Shown in pieces: positions 51,567-60,033 of a stretch of 64,000 bases of DNA. Position 1 is the stretch's first letter; each line of letters opens with the position of its first letter. This DNA is from Sandaracinaceae bacterium (GTDB taxonomy: Bacteria; Myxococcota_A; Polyangia; Polyangiales; JADJQN01). The notes under the pieces were generated by a model. That model searched no databases and was not told where the DNA came from. It saw nothing but the letters and a program-made list of their open reading frames with translations. The position numbers and the translations under genes are program-made. The stretch covers positions 434,001 to 498,000 of the forward strand of contig JADJQN010000003.1 of the NCBI GenBank assembly GCA_016712745.1. The letters are read 5' to 3'.

Positions 51567-51680
51567 GAACGCCAAGCCGCTGCAGACGCCAAGCTCGGAT
51601 GAGATCTTAGTGTCGTAGACCAACGCGCGCGTTGTGTGCGAAACAGCAAAACGCCTTTGCTCGACCTTGGCGTCTCCGCC
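51567..51680. repeat. Imperfect inverted repeat related to the gacgccaag family (copy 3)
   Basis: agacgccaag (51584-51593) pairs exactly with cttggcgtct (51666-51675), with a further gaacgccaag at 51567-51576. The arms flank a segment with gtgtgcgaaac, also present in the pair of repeats at 56 and 57 kb. A weak member of that family. Confidence 0.4.
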
Positions 51681-51725
51681 GTAATGCAAGCGAAGCGTGA
51701 CGCAGGCGAGCGACGCAAGTATTCG

Positions 51726-52406
51726 CTAATGGCCTGCGTCGATTGGGTAGCTGCACAGCGATCCATCTGGGCCTGGCGTGAGTTGATGCGGCATCGCGAT
51801 CACCATCGCGCGGAAATGCAGCCGCTGGATGGTAACCGTTGGCCAGCCCCAGTCGCGTTGATTCACGAGCTCACAGGGCGCTGCGAGATCGCCTTCGCTG
51901 AATTCGTTGACTGCATGAGCGGCGAGTGTGACGCGCGCTGCACACGCAGGATTCCAGAACGAGCAATTCCCGACGCCTCCCGGACGAATGCCTCCGCACC
52001 CGTATGCGCTTGAAGAGCTATACGAAACGCCAAACGCCTCCGCGATGCCCTCGCGACTGAACCAATCGCCGTCCGCGCCAATGCCCATTTGGAAATCAGC
52101 TTCGTCCTCCGCTACGGCACCCGAAGAGGTAAGGGTGCAAGAGGGGTCCCCGAATCCAATCTGAAGATGATGCTCCGCGTCGATGGGCAAACACACGTCG
52201 ACCACGCTTTCACCAATTGCGATGGTCGCTGATACGTATTCTGCGGCGCACGGTGCGGATGCATCCATGGCGATGTCCACACCAGCGTCGCGTCCCATGT
52301 CTGTACCTGCGTCTACCGGCGTTAGCGCGGCGTCGCGGACGTCGGAACTGGATTCGCATCCGGTGATCACCAACACGACGAGCGCGCAAATCGTACGTCT
52401 GTTCAT
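51726..52406 (-). CDS. Lipoprotein of unknown function
   Basis: 226 residues. MNRRTICALVVLVITGC is the lipoprotein signal, followed by a linker (DAGTDMGRDAGVDIAMDASAP). The body has several Cys (PSCTLTSSG, GCGGIRPGGVGNCSFWNPACAA) and a region HLQIGFGDPSCTL, all unrecognised. The ATG is 3 bases after the stop of the large protease gene on the same strand, so both are one operon and it may be an inhibitor, chaperone or partner of that protease (inference). Confidence 0.82.
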   Translation of the reverse strand: MNRRTICALVVLVITGCESSSDVRDAALTPVDAGTDMGRDAGVDIAMDASAPCAAEYVSATIAIGESVVDVCLPIDAEHHLQIGFGDPSCTLTSSGAVAEDEADFQMGIGADGDWFSREGIAEAFGVSYSSSSAYGCGGIRPGGVGNCSFWNPACAARVTLAAHAVNEFSEGDLAAPCELVNQRDWGWPTVTIQRLHFRAMVIAMPHQLTPGPDGSLCSYPIDAGH

Positions 52407-52409
52407 ACG

Positions 52410-55400
52410 TCACCATTCCGGCATGGGAGTTTGGAGCTGATTGGCCTTCGATATGAACAAGCGGTACGTACATCCTGACCCACTCGTTGATCGCACGCGA
52501 ATATTATAGTCGCCCGCGACCGGTGCGAAGAAATGCCCGCCTGCGCCACGCCGGGTGCCAGCTATATCGCTCGTACCCGGCCCGAGCCCCGTGTCAACAT
52601 CGTCGGTCCAGTGAAACACCGGGAGCATGTTGTTTGGTGGGTCCGGATTGCGGAAAAACGCGAGTTGCGGATGCGGGATGAGCTCCAGCTCGAAGCGGCA
52701 GGTCGGAGACGCATCGGTCAATGAAATCGCGACGCTCTCGTTTTCGTTCAGCGGAACGGAATACGTTGCGGTTGCGGTCGGATCGGGCAATCGACCGGCG
52801 AATCGGTCACCCCATGCAAATCGAGAAGGTATCGCGGGGACTGAGGTGAGATTGTCGCAGGATCCCCATGTCCAAGATGCACATGAAAATGACGCCGTGA
52901 CCGAGTATGGGTACGAAGTCGTTCCCGGATTACTTACGGTGAACGTGTAGAATCCGGGCGCAGACGCCGGAACCGTTATTGTCCCGGGCGCGGTACCTAA
53001 CGGACTTCCATTGGGCGCAAAGATCGCGACGGTGGGTGTCGGCGACCCAGTAGCAGTGACCGTTAGTGTTGGGGAGCCGACGATCCGTCCGTAGATCTGA
53101 AACCGATCAACGTCGGACGCAGTCAGGTAACCGCTTTGCGCGACTCCGTTCGGAACCGGGTACGCTTCTGTCGACGTATTTAAAAAGTCATCATCTGCGG
53201 TGGACGCAAGACCTATCCGCAGCGTGTACGGGCCGCTACTTAGGACGCGAGTTGTGACTCGCACAGCATACCAACCGGTCCCAGGAAGTATGGACGTAGT
53301 AACCACCGCTTGCGGTCCAGCCGGGTTGGATCCCTGGGCAAAGAACGAGGCACCGGACGTCGCCATGTCGAAAACCGACACTGCGAGATCAACCGCAGAT
53401 CCGCCAACTGGTGTGGCCGTAATGGTGTAGTTCGAAAACGCGTTTCCACGAAACAGAAACCAGTCAGCGTCCACCGTGGTGTCCAAATTGGGGTACCGTG
53501 CGGGTGAGCTCCCCCAGTGGATGAGCGTGCCGGCTGTGTTCACCACCGGTACCGGAAGGGCTTCCTCGATCGCGTCGCCATAATCGTCCCTCGAGATTAG
53601 ACCCGTCTGATTCGTCGCGGACCGCACCGCACGCGTAGCGCCCAGGACGTGATAATCCTGATCTGCGAGATGGTCGTACCAAGTGTCCGAGCCAACATTG
53701 AAGTCTCTTATGCCATTATTGTGTGCGCCGCTCGCGGCGAGAACCATCAGCTTGAGTGCGTCTTTCCATCCCAGGTCAAACGCTAGCCGCGTTCCGACTG
53801 TTGAGAACCAGTCGTTTTTGTACCCGTATTGCTGGCAATAGCTCTGATCTGCACAGAATCGAATTTCGTTCGGCCACGGCGGAGTTGGGCAATCAGTGTG
53901 CGCTGTACAGCGGCGGCGACAGATGGACCCTTGAGCGCTCGGCGGCGCCACACCTGACTCTTCGCTGACAACGCAATCGTGCGTAGCCAAGCACGAAGGC
54001 GCGCCGGGTACGTGACAATCATATCCAGCTGTGGATGGAGCCGTTCCGATCGAGTCCTCGATCGGATTTGCAAAATCGTCAGAGGAATCGAAGTAGCCGC
54101 CGTATCGCCAGTTGTGCTTCCAGTTTATTGCATAGTCGGCCGGAGCCACCGGGTATCGAAATTCACCCAGGATTAGCGAAACCATGTTCGCAAAGTTCTC
54201 AGCGTACGCGTCATATACGACTCGGCGCCAAAGCTCAGGATGTCCCGGCGGTCGGTAGTTTTGCTGTCCGGGATCTTTCCATTGGCAAGGCGCGCCCGGA
54301 TTCGCAATACAACCTTGAATCCCATGAGTAAATTCGTGTCCGAGAAGGAAAACGGTGCGAGTCACCGTGCTCGGATCGGTTGGAAATGAGTCGTCCGCCG
54401 ACCATCCGATAGTTGAGGACGCATGATTCGTCTGCCCAGATCCGGGAACCGGAAAATCGTAGTTCCCGGTGCTCCCTCCACCCATCCCGCTCGGATTTAA
54501 CTCGAACTTGAAAGTGTCCGGCACTTGGCAGCCAATAACGTCCTTAAAGAGATACTGCCAGTACGAATACCAGCCATAGACAATCTCTTGTCCGTGTCGC
54601 AAATCGGATGCGTTAGACGGCCACGCATCCGGTGATCCGAAGTTCGGATTGGGAGCGCTTACTGGAGACCAAGCAACGCGGTTACTTACGATAGTCGTCC
54701 AGTCGTTGAACACTCGTCGATCAACTCTGCCAACCGGCCACGTCCCGGCCGGTGTTGCACCGCACAAGTCGATGGCCCAGGGAAGCGGACTGTTGATGTT
54801 GTATGTTCCGTCCGACCGCAAGGTGTTGCCGAGAAAGGTGTACGGCGGGGCATTGCGCACGACCCGAGCGCCTCGCATGCGGATCGGCAACGCTCCACCG
54901 ACTTCCGGCGGGACACCCAACTGGCGAACGGTTCCACTGTACTGATGACGTGGGTCGATTCGTCTAGTTTCTTCGCCGGTTACTGCATCAAATAGAATTT
55001 CCTCATCAAACGTTCGAAGCACGCGCCAGTTCGCGTAGCAGACGTCACTGCATCCCACGTCCAGCGTAGCGGATAGGGCATCACCTCCCACACGCGCGCG
55101 TATTTCGGATTCAGTTAGGAACCCTCTCCGACGCAGACGTTCAAATGCGTCAGGCACTCGAAGGTTCCAGCGGCCAACGATTCGTGTAAGGACTCCCCGT
55201 CCAAGTGTTGAATGGTCGTTGCTGACGTATACGTCGAGGTGGTCGTGGTCGATTCTAAGGCCGCCGCGTCGTCGCAACACGCGAACGATATCAAACGGTC
55301 CGGGAGTTGGGTCGACTTCAACAACCTCGGCATCGGTCAAAATTGAATCATCGAAGAGGCCAACCAGAGTTGCTTGCCTCTCTCGAACGAACCCCTCCCA

Positions 55401-55934
55401 CACCGTCGACGCTGCACCACTTCGATTTACGTAGCCGACGTTGTCGAGACGTGACGGACTGCCTGTTTCGAAATTCCACTGCACGCGTAGATCCGACACG
55501 CTTTCATTCGCTAACTGAGCAATCGCTGCGATTTGCGCAGCCGTTGGTCGCGATGAAGAAATCCCGTCGTCGCGTTCGATCGCCAGGTCGATGTCGCGCG
55601 ACCACTGATTTCGCTGTTCGACGGGCATAATTTCTCGAACGAGATGCGCAGCGCGCATCATGTCCTCCACCGACGTCCGTGCCCATGCGCCGGGCAGCGG
55701 TATTCCCGCTGCACGCTCGACGTCGTTAAGCAACGCATCAAGATCGGCGCGTGGACCGACGATCACAAACTCTGGCGTTTCCTCTCCGCGCTCGGAACTA
55801 CCAACCGCCCTCGGGCTCGCATCCAGAGTGCTTGCGTCTCGTGAACTGAGTTGTGAGCGCGAACGCTCGTGCGTCGGCTCAGATACACATGCCGTTAGTG
55901 TGACCAGGGTGAGCAAAATGGCTCTAGAACGCAT
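52410..55934 (-). CDS. Large secreted gluzincin-type metalloprotease lipoprotein with PPC-like domains
   Basis: 1,174 residues. MRSRAILLTLVTLTAC is a lipoprotein signal. Residues 60-400 look like a propeptide with FTP/PepSY-like parts. The metal site TVFLLGHEFTHGIQG (H-E-x2-H) is followed 50-60 residues later by VYDAYAENFANMVSLILGE with the expected third-ligand Glu, as in thermolysin-like enzymes. A Cys cluster (CHVPGAPSCLATHDC, CRRRCTAHTDCPTP) follows. The C-terminal third holds about three pre-peptidase C-terminal (PPC) beta domains (ADWFLFRGNAFSNYTITATPV, VDRFQIYGRIVGSPTLTVTA). It probably degrades extracellular protein. Codon choice looks less GC-biased than in its neighbours, suggesting a different origin. 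Confidence 0.85.
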   Translation of the reverse strand: MRSRAILLTLVTLTACVSEPTHERSRSQLSSRDASTLDASPRAVGSSERGEETPEFVIVGPRADLDALLNDVERAAGIPLPGAWARTSVEDMMRAAHLVREIMPVEQRNQWSRDIDLAIERDDGISSSRPTAAQIAAIAQLANESVSDLRVQWNFETGSPSRLDNVGYVNRSGAASTVWEGFVRERQATLVGLFDDSILTDAEVVEVDPTPGPFDIVRVLRRRGGLRIDHDHLDVYVSNDHSTLGRGVLTRIVGRWNLRVPDAFERLRRRGFLTESEIRARVGGDALSATLDVGCSDVCYANWRVLRTFDEEILFDAVTGEETRRIDPRHQYSGTVRQLGVPPEVGGALPIRMRGARVVRNAPPYTFLGNTLRSDGTYNINSPLPWAIDLCGATPAGTWPVGRVDRRVFNDWTTIVSNRVAWSPVSAPNPNFGSPDAWPSNASDLRHGQEIVYGWYSYWQYLFKDVIGCQVPDTFKFELNPSGMGGGSTGNYDFPVPGSGQTNHASSTIGWSADDSFPTDPSTVTRTVFLLGHEFTHGIQGCIANPGAPCQWKDPGQQNYRPPGHPELWRRVVYDAYAENFANMVSLILGEFRYPVAPADYAINWKHNWRYGGYFDSSDDFANPIEDSIGTAPSTAGYDCHVPGAPSCLATHDCVVSEESGVAPPSAQGSICRRRCTAHTDCPTPPWPNEIRFCADQSYCQQYGYKNDWFSTVGTRLAFDLGWKDALKLMVLAASGAHNNGIRDFNVGSDTWYDHLADQDYHVLGATRAVRSATNQTGLISRDDYGDAIEEALPVPVVNTAGTLIHWGSSPARYPNLDTTVDADWFLFRGNAFSNYTITATPVGGSAVDLAVSVFDMATSGASFFAQGSNPAGPQAVVTTSILPGTGWYAVRVTTRVLSSGPYTLRIGLASTADDDFLNTSTEAYPVPNGVAQSGYLTASDVDRFQIYGRIVGSPTLTVTATGSPTPTVAIFAPNGSPLGTAPGTITVPASAPGFYTFTVSNPGTTSYPYSVTASFSCASWTWGSCDNLTSVPAIPSRFAWGDRFAGRLPDPTATATYSVPLNENESVAISLTDASPTCRFELELIPHPQLAFFRNPDPPNNMLPVFHWTDDVDTGLGPGTSDIAGTRRGAGGHFFAPVAGDYNIRVRSTSGSGCTYRLFISKANQLQTPMPEW

Positions 55935-56297
55935 CGTGCGTAGCTCCCGATAAGTAGGTGGGTACTTATGGAAATATCAGAAGCAGCGTCGGAGTAAATC
56001 GCCCCTAGGGGTGAGGCGACCGCGTTACTCGCGAAATGCAAGCGCTAGCGCTCCGGTGGGCTGGTTGGTGGTTCGGTGCTTGGGGGTTAGCCGCCAAGAC
56101 GCCAGTAACGCCAGTCTGTGCGAAACGAATACCCACTAAACAAGAACATTCTTTGAATTTTTGGTTTGGGTGGATCCGCGTGCTGGCGTCTGTCGTGACT
56201 TGGCGGTGGAAGCGTTCGAACCACCACGCTTAAATACGCGCTCGCTTCGCAGTAGCGTGTTGCACGCGCGTCGAGGGCGCCTAAAGTCCTCGCGCTT
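55935..56297. other. Intergenic region with inverted repeat, copy 1 of a direct-repeat pair
   Basis: 363 bp without a gene. It holds the leader of the protease gene at its left end (ribosome binding site ggag before 55934). Between about 56074 and 56206 lies an imperfect inverted repeat (arms 56089-56113 and 56182-56206), of which a similar copy occurs at 57090-57223. The rest shows no recognisable structure. Confidence 0.55.
56074..56206. repeat. Repeat copy 1 with inverted arms (gccgccaagacgccag type)
   Basis: Left arm 56089-56113 starts gccgccaagacgccagtaac; right arm 56182-56206 starts ctggcgtctgtcgtgacttg. The inner part gcgaaacgaatacccacta and gaatttttggtttgggtgga nearly repeats in copy 2 at 57090-57223 (about 85% by eye). 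The pair flanks the lipoprotein gene 56298-57023 in the same orientation. Confidence 0.7.
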
Positions 56298-57023
56298 ATG
56301 AAAAACTCACTGTGCTTAAGTGCTCTTCTTGCCCTGCAGATTGTCGGATGTGGTGATCGGCAAGGCAATGGCACCGACTTCGTTGATTCCGGAGTTACCA
56401 CGGACGGCGGAGCGCGAGCGGATCTCGGCGCTCTGCGTGATCTGGGCACGCCAGACGACATGAGCATCGCCGACAGCGGCAGCGCGCTTGATCTGGCAAT
56501 CGCGATGGACATGTCGCCCGGGATTGATTCAGGTGCGACCGATGCGGGCGTGCGTGACCTAGGGGCGAGTTTCGGTGAGCGGTGCGGCGAAGACATGCCT
56601 CGCATCACAACCACGGGCACCGATGTTCTCGTTACCGACATTGGCTACTACGTGAACGACGCGCGGTCGCCCGATTGCGATGCCGAGGGGCCTGATATGG
56701 TATTCGAGTTCATCGCGCCTGCCGCCGGCACCTTCGTGATCGACACGGTAGGAGCCGTCTTCGACACGGTGCTCGGCGTCTATCGAAACGAGTGCGCGGG
56801 CACGTCCATCGTTTGCAACGACGACGTTAGCAGCAGCCTTCTTTGGTCGTCCGTAACCTTCGAGGCTGCGGAAGGCGAAGTCTTCTATGTAGTTGTCGAT
56901 GCGTACTTCGAGGGGACGGAGGGTGGGTTCGGCGTGAACATTACCCATACCGTGACGCCCGTTCCCGACGCCGGCACGCCGGATGCGGGCCTGACGGATT
57001 CAGGCCTGGCTGATGGCGGCTGA
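56298..57023 (+). CDS. Lipoprotein with a PPC-like beta domain, flanked by direct repeats
   Basis: 241 residues. MKNSLCLSALLALQIVGC is the lipoprotein signal; an Asp/Gly/Leu-rich linker of 75 residues follows, then a domain from about residue 90 (CGEDMPRITTTGTDVLVTDIGYYVNDAR, PDMVFEFIAPAAGTFVIDTVGAVFDTVLGVY, SVTFEAAEGEVFYVVVDAYFEGTEGGFGV) that resembles a pre-peptidase C-terminal or similar jelly-roll. The end is again PDAGTPDAGLTDSG. Function unknown. The gene lies alone between two copies of a repeat, so a mobile or duplicated cassette is possible. Confidence 0.82.
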   Translation: MKNSLCLSALLALQIVGCGDRQGNGTDFVDSGVTTDGGARADLGALRDLGTPDDMSIADSGSALDLAIAMDMSPGIDSGATDAGVRDLGASFGERCGEDMPRITTTGTDVLVTDIGYYVNDARSPDCDAEGPDMVFEFIAPAAGTFVIDTVGAVFDTVLGVYRNECAGTSIVCNDDVSSSLLWSSVTFEAAEGEVFYVVVDAYFEGTEGGFGVNITHTVTPVPDAGTPDAGLTDSGLADGG

Positions 57024-57089
57024 CTGCAAGCGAGTCTGGGCTGGCACAGCGACTGTGGCGCTCGCTTTTGGATCGACTGGTGGTGGACT

Positions 57090-57223
57090 GGTGCTTGGGT
57101 TAGCCGCCAAGACGCCAATAACGCCAGTCTGCGCGAAACGAATACCCACTAAGCCCAAAAAATATTTTCGGAATTTTTAGTTTAGGTGGATCCGCTTGCT
57201 GGCGTTACTGGCGTCATGGCGGT
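57090..57223. repeat. Repeat copy 2 with inverted arms
   Basis: Arms 57103-57127 (gccgccaagacgccaataac...) and 57199-57223 (ctggcgttactggcgtcatg...) pair at most positions. The sequence is close to copy 1 at 56074-56206. Confidence 0.7.
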
Positions 57224-57296
57224 TCAAAAAACACGAGGAGGCCGCCCGCAACTCTAAGACTTGGTTTGCAGACTACGTGAGGCGCGGCGAGCGCTA

Positions 57297-58289
57297 TCAC
57301 TGCAGCCATGCGGGAAGGGGGTCGATGGACAGCACGTAGTCGCCGAATCCGTTGCTTTCGTCCTCGTAAATCGTGCCGGCCCAATAGCCGCGCACTGCAA
57401 TGGTGTACGTGCCCGGGCGAAGGTCGAGGTAGCCGCATTGTCCGATCCCCGTGCTGTCGTCCCTAGCGAGCACGCGTCCATCGCTCGTAACGGACTCCAC
57501 TGCGAACTCATACCCGCAATTACCGTCCTGCCAAATCCTCACAATGGTGTCTACCAAGGCGTGCACGGTGAAGTACTGCGTCTCGCCCCGCGTCAGCGTG
57601 CTCGCGACCTTACGATAGGTGGCCGGCACATCGAGCGCAGTCGCAAAGGAGGTGTATTGCGCCTCCGACGAGTATGTTTCGACGATGTCACATGCCGCCG
57701 AGCAACCATCGTTGGAAGCGGTGTTGCCGTCGTCGCACGCTTCGGCGGGGCAAACGAGGCCATCGCCGCACACCGGGGTCATGCCGTGACAAGGTTCGGC
57801 CGGCTCAAGCGCGCAACTGGCGCTGCACCCATCAAACGAAACGGTGTTGCTGTCGTCGCATGATTCGACACCGCGTTGAACAAGAGCGTCGCCGCAGTGC
57901 CCCAAGAATCCCTCTGACGCAGCGTAGTCGCGCATGCGATTGAAGAACGAACGCCCCGTTCCCGGCAGAGAGTCCAGCTGCTCGAGGAAGACGAAGCGAT
58001 GGCCTGCCGCTTGCCACTCGCCGATGGCACGAGCCGCGCGTTCGTTGATGCGCGCGCCATCGATCAGTTCTTGTTCGTCGACTGTGTTGGCGACTTCCAA
58101 GATGCTGTTCGCGACGTAGGTGTAGTCGTGATAGCCGTAAGGATCGTCGGCCGGGGAATCGGCGCTCACGACAGTTTCGTCGGCTCCGTCGTCGATCTCC
58201 TGATCGCCGCGCGTTGGCATCGCTGCGACGCAGCCGCCCAAAGCCAACATCAAGGAACCAACCGCGAGCCATTTGTGTGTGAGTGCCAT
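57297..58289 (-). CDS. Lipoprotein with DUF4215-type Cys-rich repeats
   Basis: 330 residues from the ATG at 58289 (MALTHKWLAVGSLMLALGGC, lipobox). The open frame continues eight codons upstream. The centre holds two Cys-rich repeats of the myxobacterial type, CGDALVQRGVESCDDSNTVSFDGCSASC and CGDGLVCPAEACDDGNTASNDGCSAAC, each with three disulfide-capable pairs. The C-terminal part (VRIWQDGNCGYEFAVES, CGYLDLRPGTYTIAVRGYWAGT) resembles a PPC domain. Surface-located. Function unknown; such repeats are thought to bind metal or stabilise the surface. Confidence 0.85.
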   Translation of the reverse strand: MALTHKWLAVGSLMLALGGCVAAMPTRGDQEIDDGADETVVSADSPADDPYGYHDYTYVANSILEVANTVDEQELIDGARINERAARAIGEWQAAGHRFVFLEQLDSLPGTGRSFFNRMRDYAASEGFLGHCGDALVQRGVESCDDSNTVSFDGCSASCALEPAEPCHGMTPVCGDGLVCPAEACDDGNTASNDGCSAACDIVETYSSEAQYTSFATALDVPATYRKVASTLTRGETQYFTVHALVDTIVRIWQDGNCGYEFAVESVTSDGRVLARDDSTGIGQCGYLDLRPGTYTIAVRGYWAGTIYEDESNGFGDYVLSIDPLPAWLQ

Positions 58290-58471
58290 GCCTGAGCAAA
58301 AAGCATCAAACATGCCAACTGGCCGAAAACAGAAATCCTAAGCAATTACGCTAATTGACGCATTGCTTCGTGGCTATCGCGGCGTGAGGTCACGAATCCC
58401 GCAGTGGCGGCTCGATTTGCCGGCGCCCGCTCGGCGTCGCGCTCCCGTCGCCCGCTCACAGGGAGGTCGAC

Positions 58472-59965
58472 TCAATCACCGCCATGCCGAGCCAGCTGAC
58501 GCGCGACGATCCGGTTCGCGATTGGAATCATGGTTCGCTCGACGCACGAAGAGAACGTCTCAACCAATGCGCGGTGTCCGATCCGCTCGGCGGTGCCGCG
58601 GATCTCCTGCGCACAATTGACGGCTACTCCGAATACGAATTCCTGTACCAGCTGCGTCGCGGCTTCACGATGAAGGTCGTCTGGCTGTAGGCCAGACTGC
58701 GTGATCGCCGTGCGAAGCGCGGAGTGCAATCGTACCGATCGCTCTTCCGGGTTTTCCCCGAAGAGTTCATCGATGAGCGAGCCCAGAATCGCGCTCGTTT
58801 CGCTGCCATGGCTCTGGCCGACTTCGGCCGTAGCTTGCGCGAAAATCTCACGCAGAATGTCCACGCGGCGATAGGTTCGGTAGGCAACCTGGCCTGACGC
58901 GAACGGGACTTCGTCGGACGGTGGTTGCACTGGGCGAACGTCCAGTCGATCGCCGATCAAGCGAACGCGGAACTCTGGGCCGGGCACCCCCTCTTCACTG
59001 CTTGGGCACCTCCAGGGCTGCCAATCGGAGTTCGGCGCGGGGCCGACGAGTCCACATGTACGAGCGATGTCGATCAGGAACGACCCCGTGTTCATCCCGC
59101 TCGGCCAAAGCTCGATATAGTCAGCACTGGTGTGCCTGAGCTGAAACTCAGGCATCCAAAGCCCGCGGGCTTCTGTCGCGAGCTCGGGCCGAATGCGTAC
59201 AGGACGGCGAATCTCATCCGAATCTCCCTGGAAGCGCTCGGCGCTTACCACCTGATCGATGCACGCCTCAGTGAGCGTCGCGCCGCATGCGCGAGCGGCT
59301 GATCGCAACATGTGCCGAAGTGTCATGAGTGCATCCACCGGCGCCAACGTGGCGCTTGCGCTCTTCTCGCGCACGCGGCGCACCAGGCCACTGATCAGCG
59401 ATGTCGCGTTCGTTCCGAGGACCGCAGCGAGTGTCGAGCAGCGATCATCGCCGGGCCCGTACTCAGCCTCGCACGAAGGATCGGCCGCGCGCTCACCGTC
59501 GCGCACAACATCAAGAGCGAATCGCTCCGCAACGATGTCGACAGTATGTAACGGACGAAGTGCGAGGTTTTGAGCAGCGAACTGAGGATCGATGCCGCTG
59601 CTGCGTGCAAGGACGCGGACCGTGCGGTCGAGTGGCGCGCTATGCACCTCAATGCGAATCCACTCATCGCGGTATGGCTGAAAGCAGTCGAACGATGAGT
59701 CGCCAGATGCTCCTAACGCAAGGCAACGGCTGCCGGGTTCTCGAGATCGAACGGCCGCATCAAAGTACGCATCGTCCATGCGAGAGAGAGTGAGCTCCAC
59801 TTCCCCCTCCCCGCGCCATTCTTCGAGCACGTATGTACCGTCGGTCCAAGTCGTGCGTACACCGGCTTCTTCAGCAGGCGCAACGGGTGAGGACATTGGT
59901 GGTGCCGCGCCGCAAGCGGCAACCGTGAGCGTGCACACGACGAGGGCGGAATGCAGCTGAGGCAT
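58472..59965 (-). CDS. Lipoprotein of unknown function
   Basis: 497 residues from the ATG at 59965 (MPQLHSALVVCTLTVAAC, lipobox). The frame is open 35 codons further upstream without a signal. The body is largely helical in the second half (RTYRRVDILREIFAQATAEVGQSHGSETSAILG, IRGTAERIGHRALVETFSSCVERTMIPIANRIVAR). Nothing recognised. It may carry a helical bundle like a self-assembling or adaptor module. It lies 68 bases downstream of the large LamG/CBM protein gene on the same strand, so both may be one operon. Confidence 0.75.
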   Translation of the reverse strand: MPQLHSALVVCTLTVAACGAAPPMSSPVAPAEEAGVRTTWTDGTYVLEEWRGEGEVELTLSRMDDAYFDAAVRSREPGSRCLALGASGDSSFDCFQPYRDEWIRIEVHSAPLDRTVRVLARSSGIDPQFAAQNLALRPLHTVDIVAERFALDVVRDGERAADPSCEAEYGPGDDRCSTLAAVLGTNATSLISGLVRRVREKSASATLAPVDALMTLRHMLRSAARACGATLTEACIDQVVSAERFQGDSDEIRRPVRIRPELATEARGLWMPEFQLRHTSADYIELWPSGMNTGSFLIDIARTCGLVGPAPNSDWQPWRCPSSEEGVPGPEFRVRLIGDRLDVRPVQPPSDEVPFASGQVAYRTYRRVDILREIFAQATAEVGQSHGSETSAILGSLIDELFGENPEERSVRLHSALRTAITQSGLQPDDLHREAATQLVQEFVFGVAVNCAQEIRGTAERIGHRALVETFSSCVERTMIPIANRIVARQLARHGGD

Positions 59966-60033
59966 GAAGCCAAGCTTTCTACACCGGATTGGTATGTGCG
60001 AGTAAATGCCGCCTCGAACATTAATCCGACTAG

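Noticed and set aside
56074..57223. Insertion sequence or composite transposon flanked by the repeats
   Set aside because: No transposase frame lies between or beside the copies; only a lipoprotein gene.
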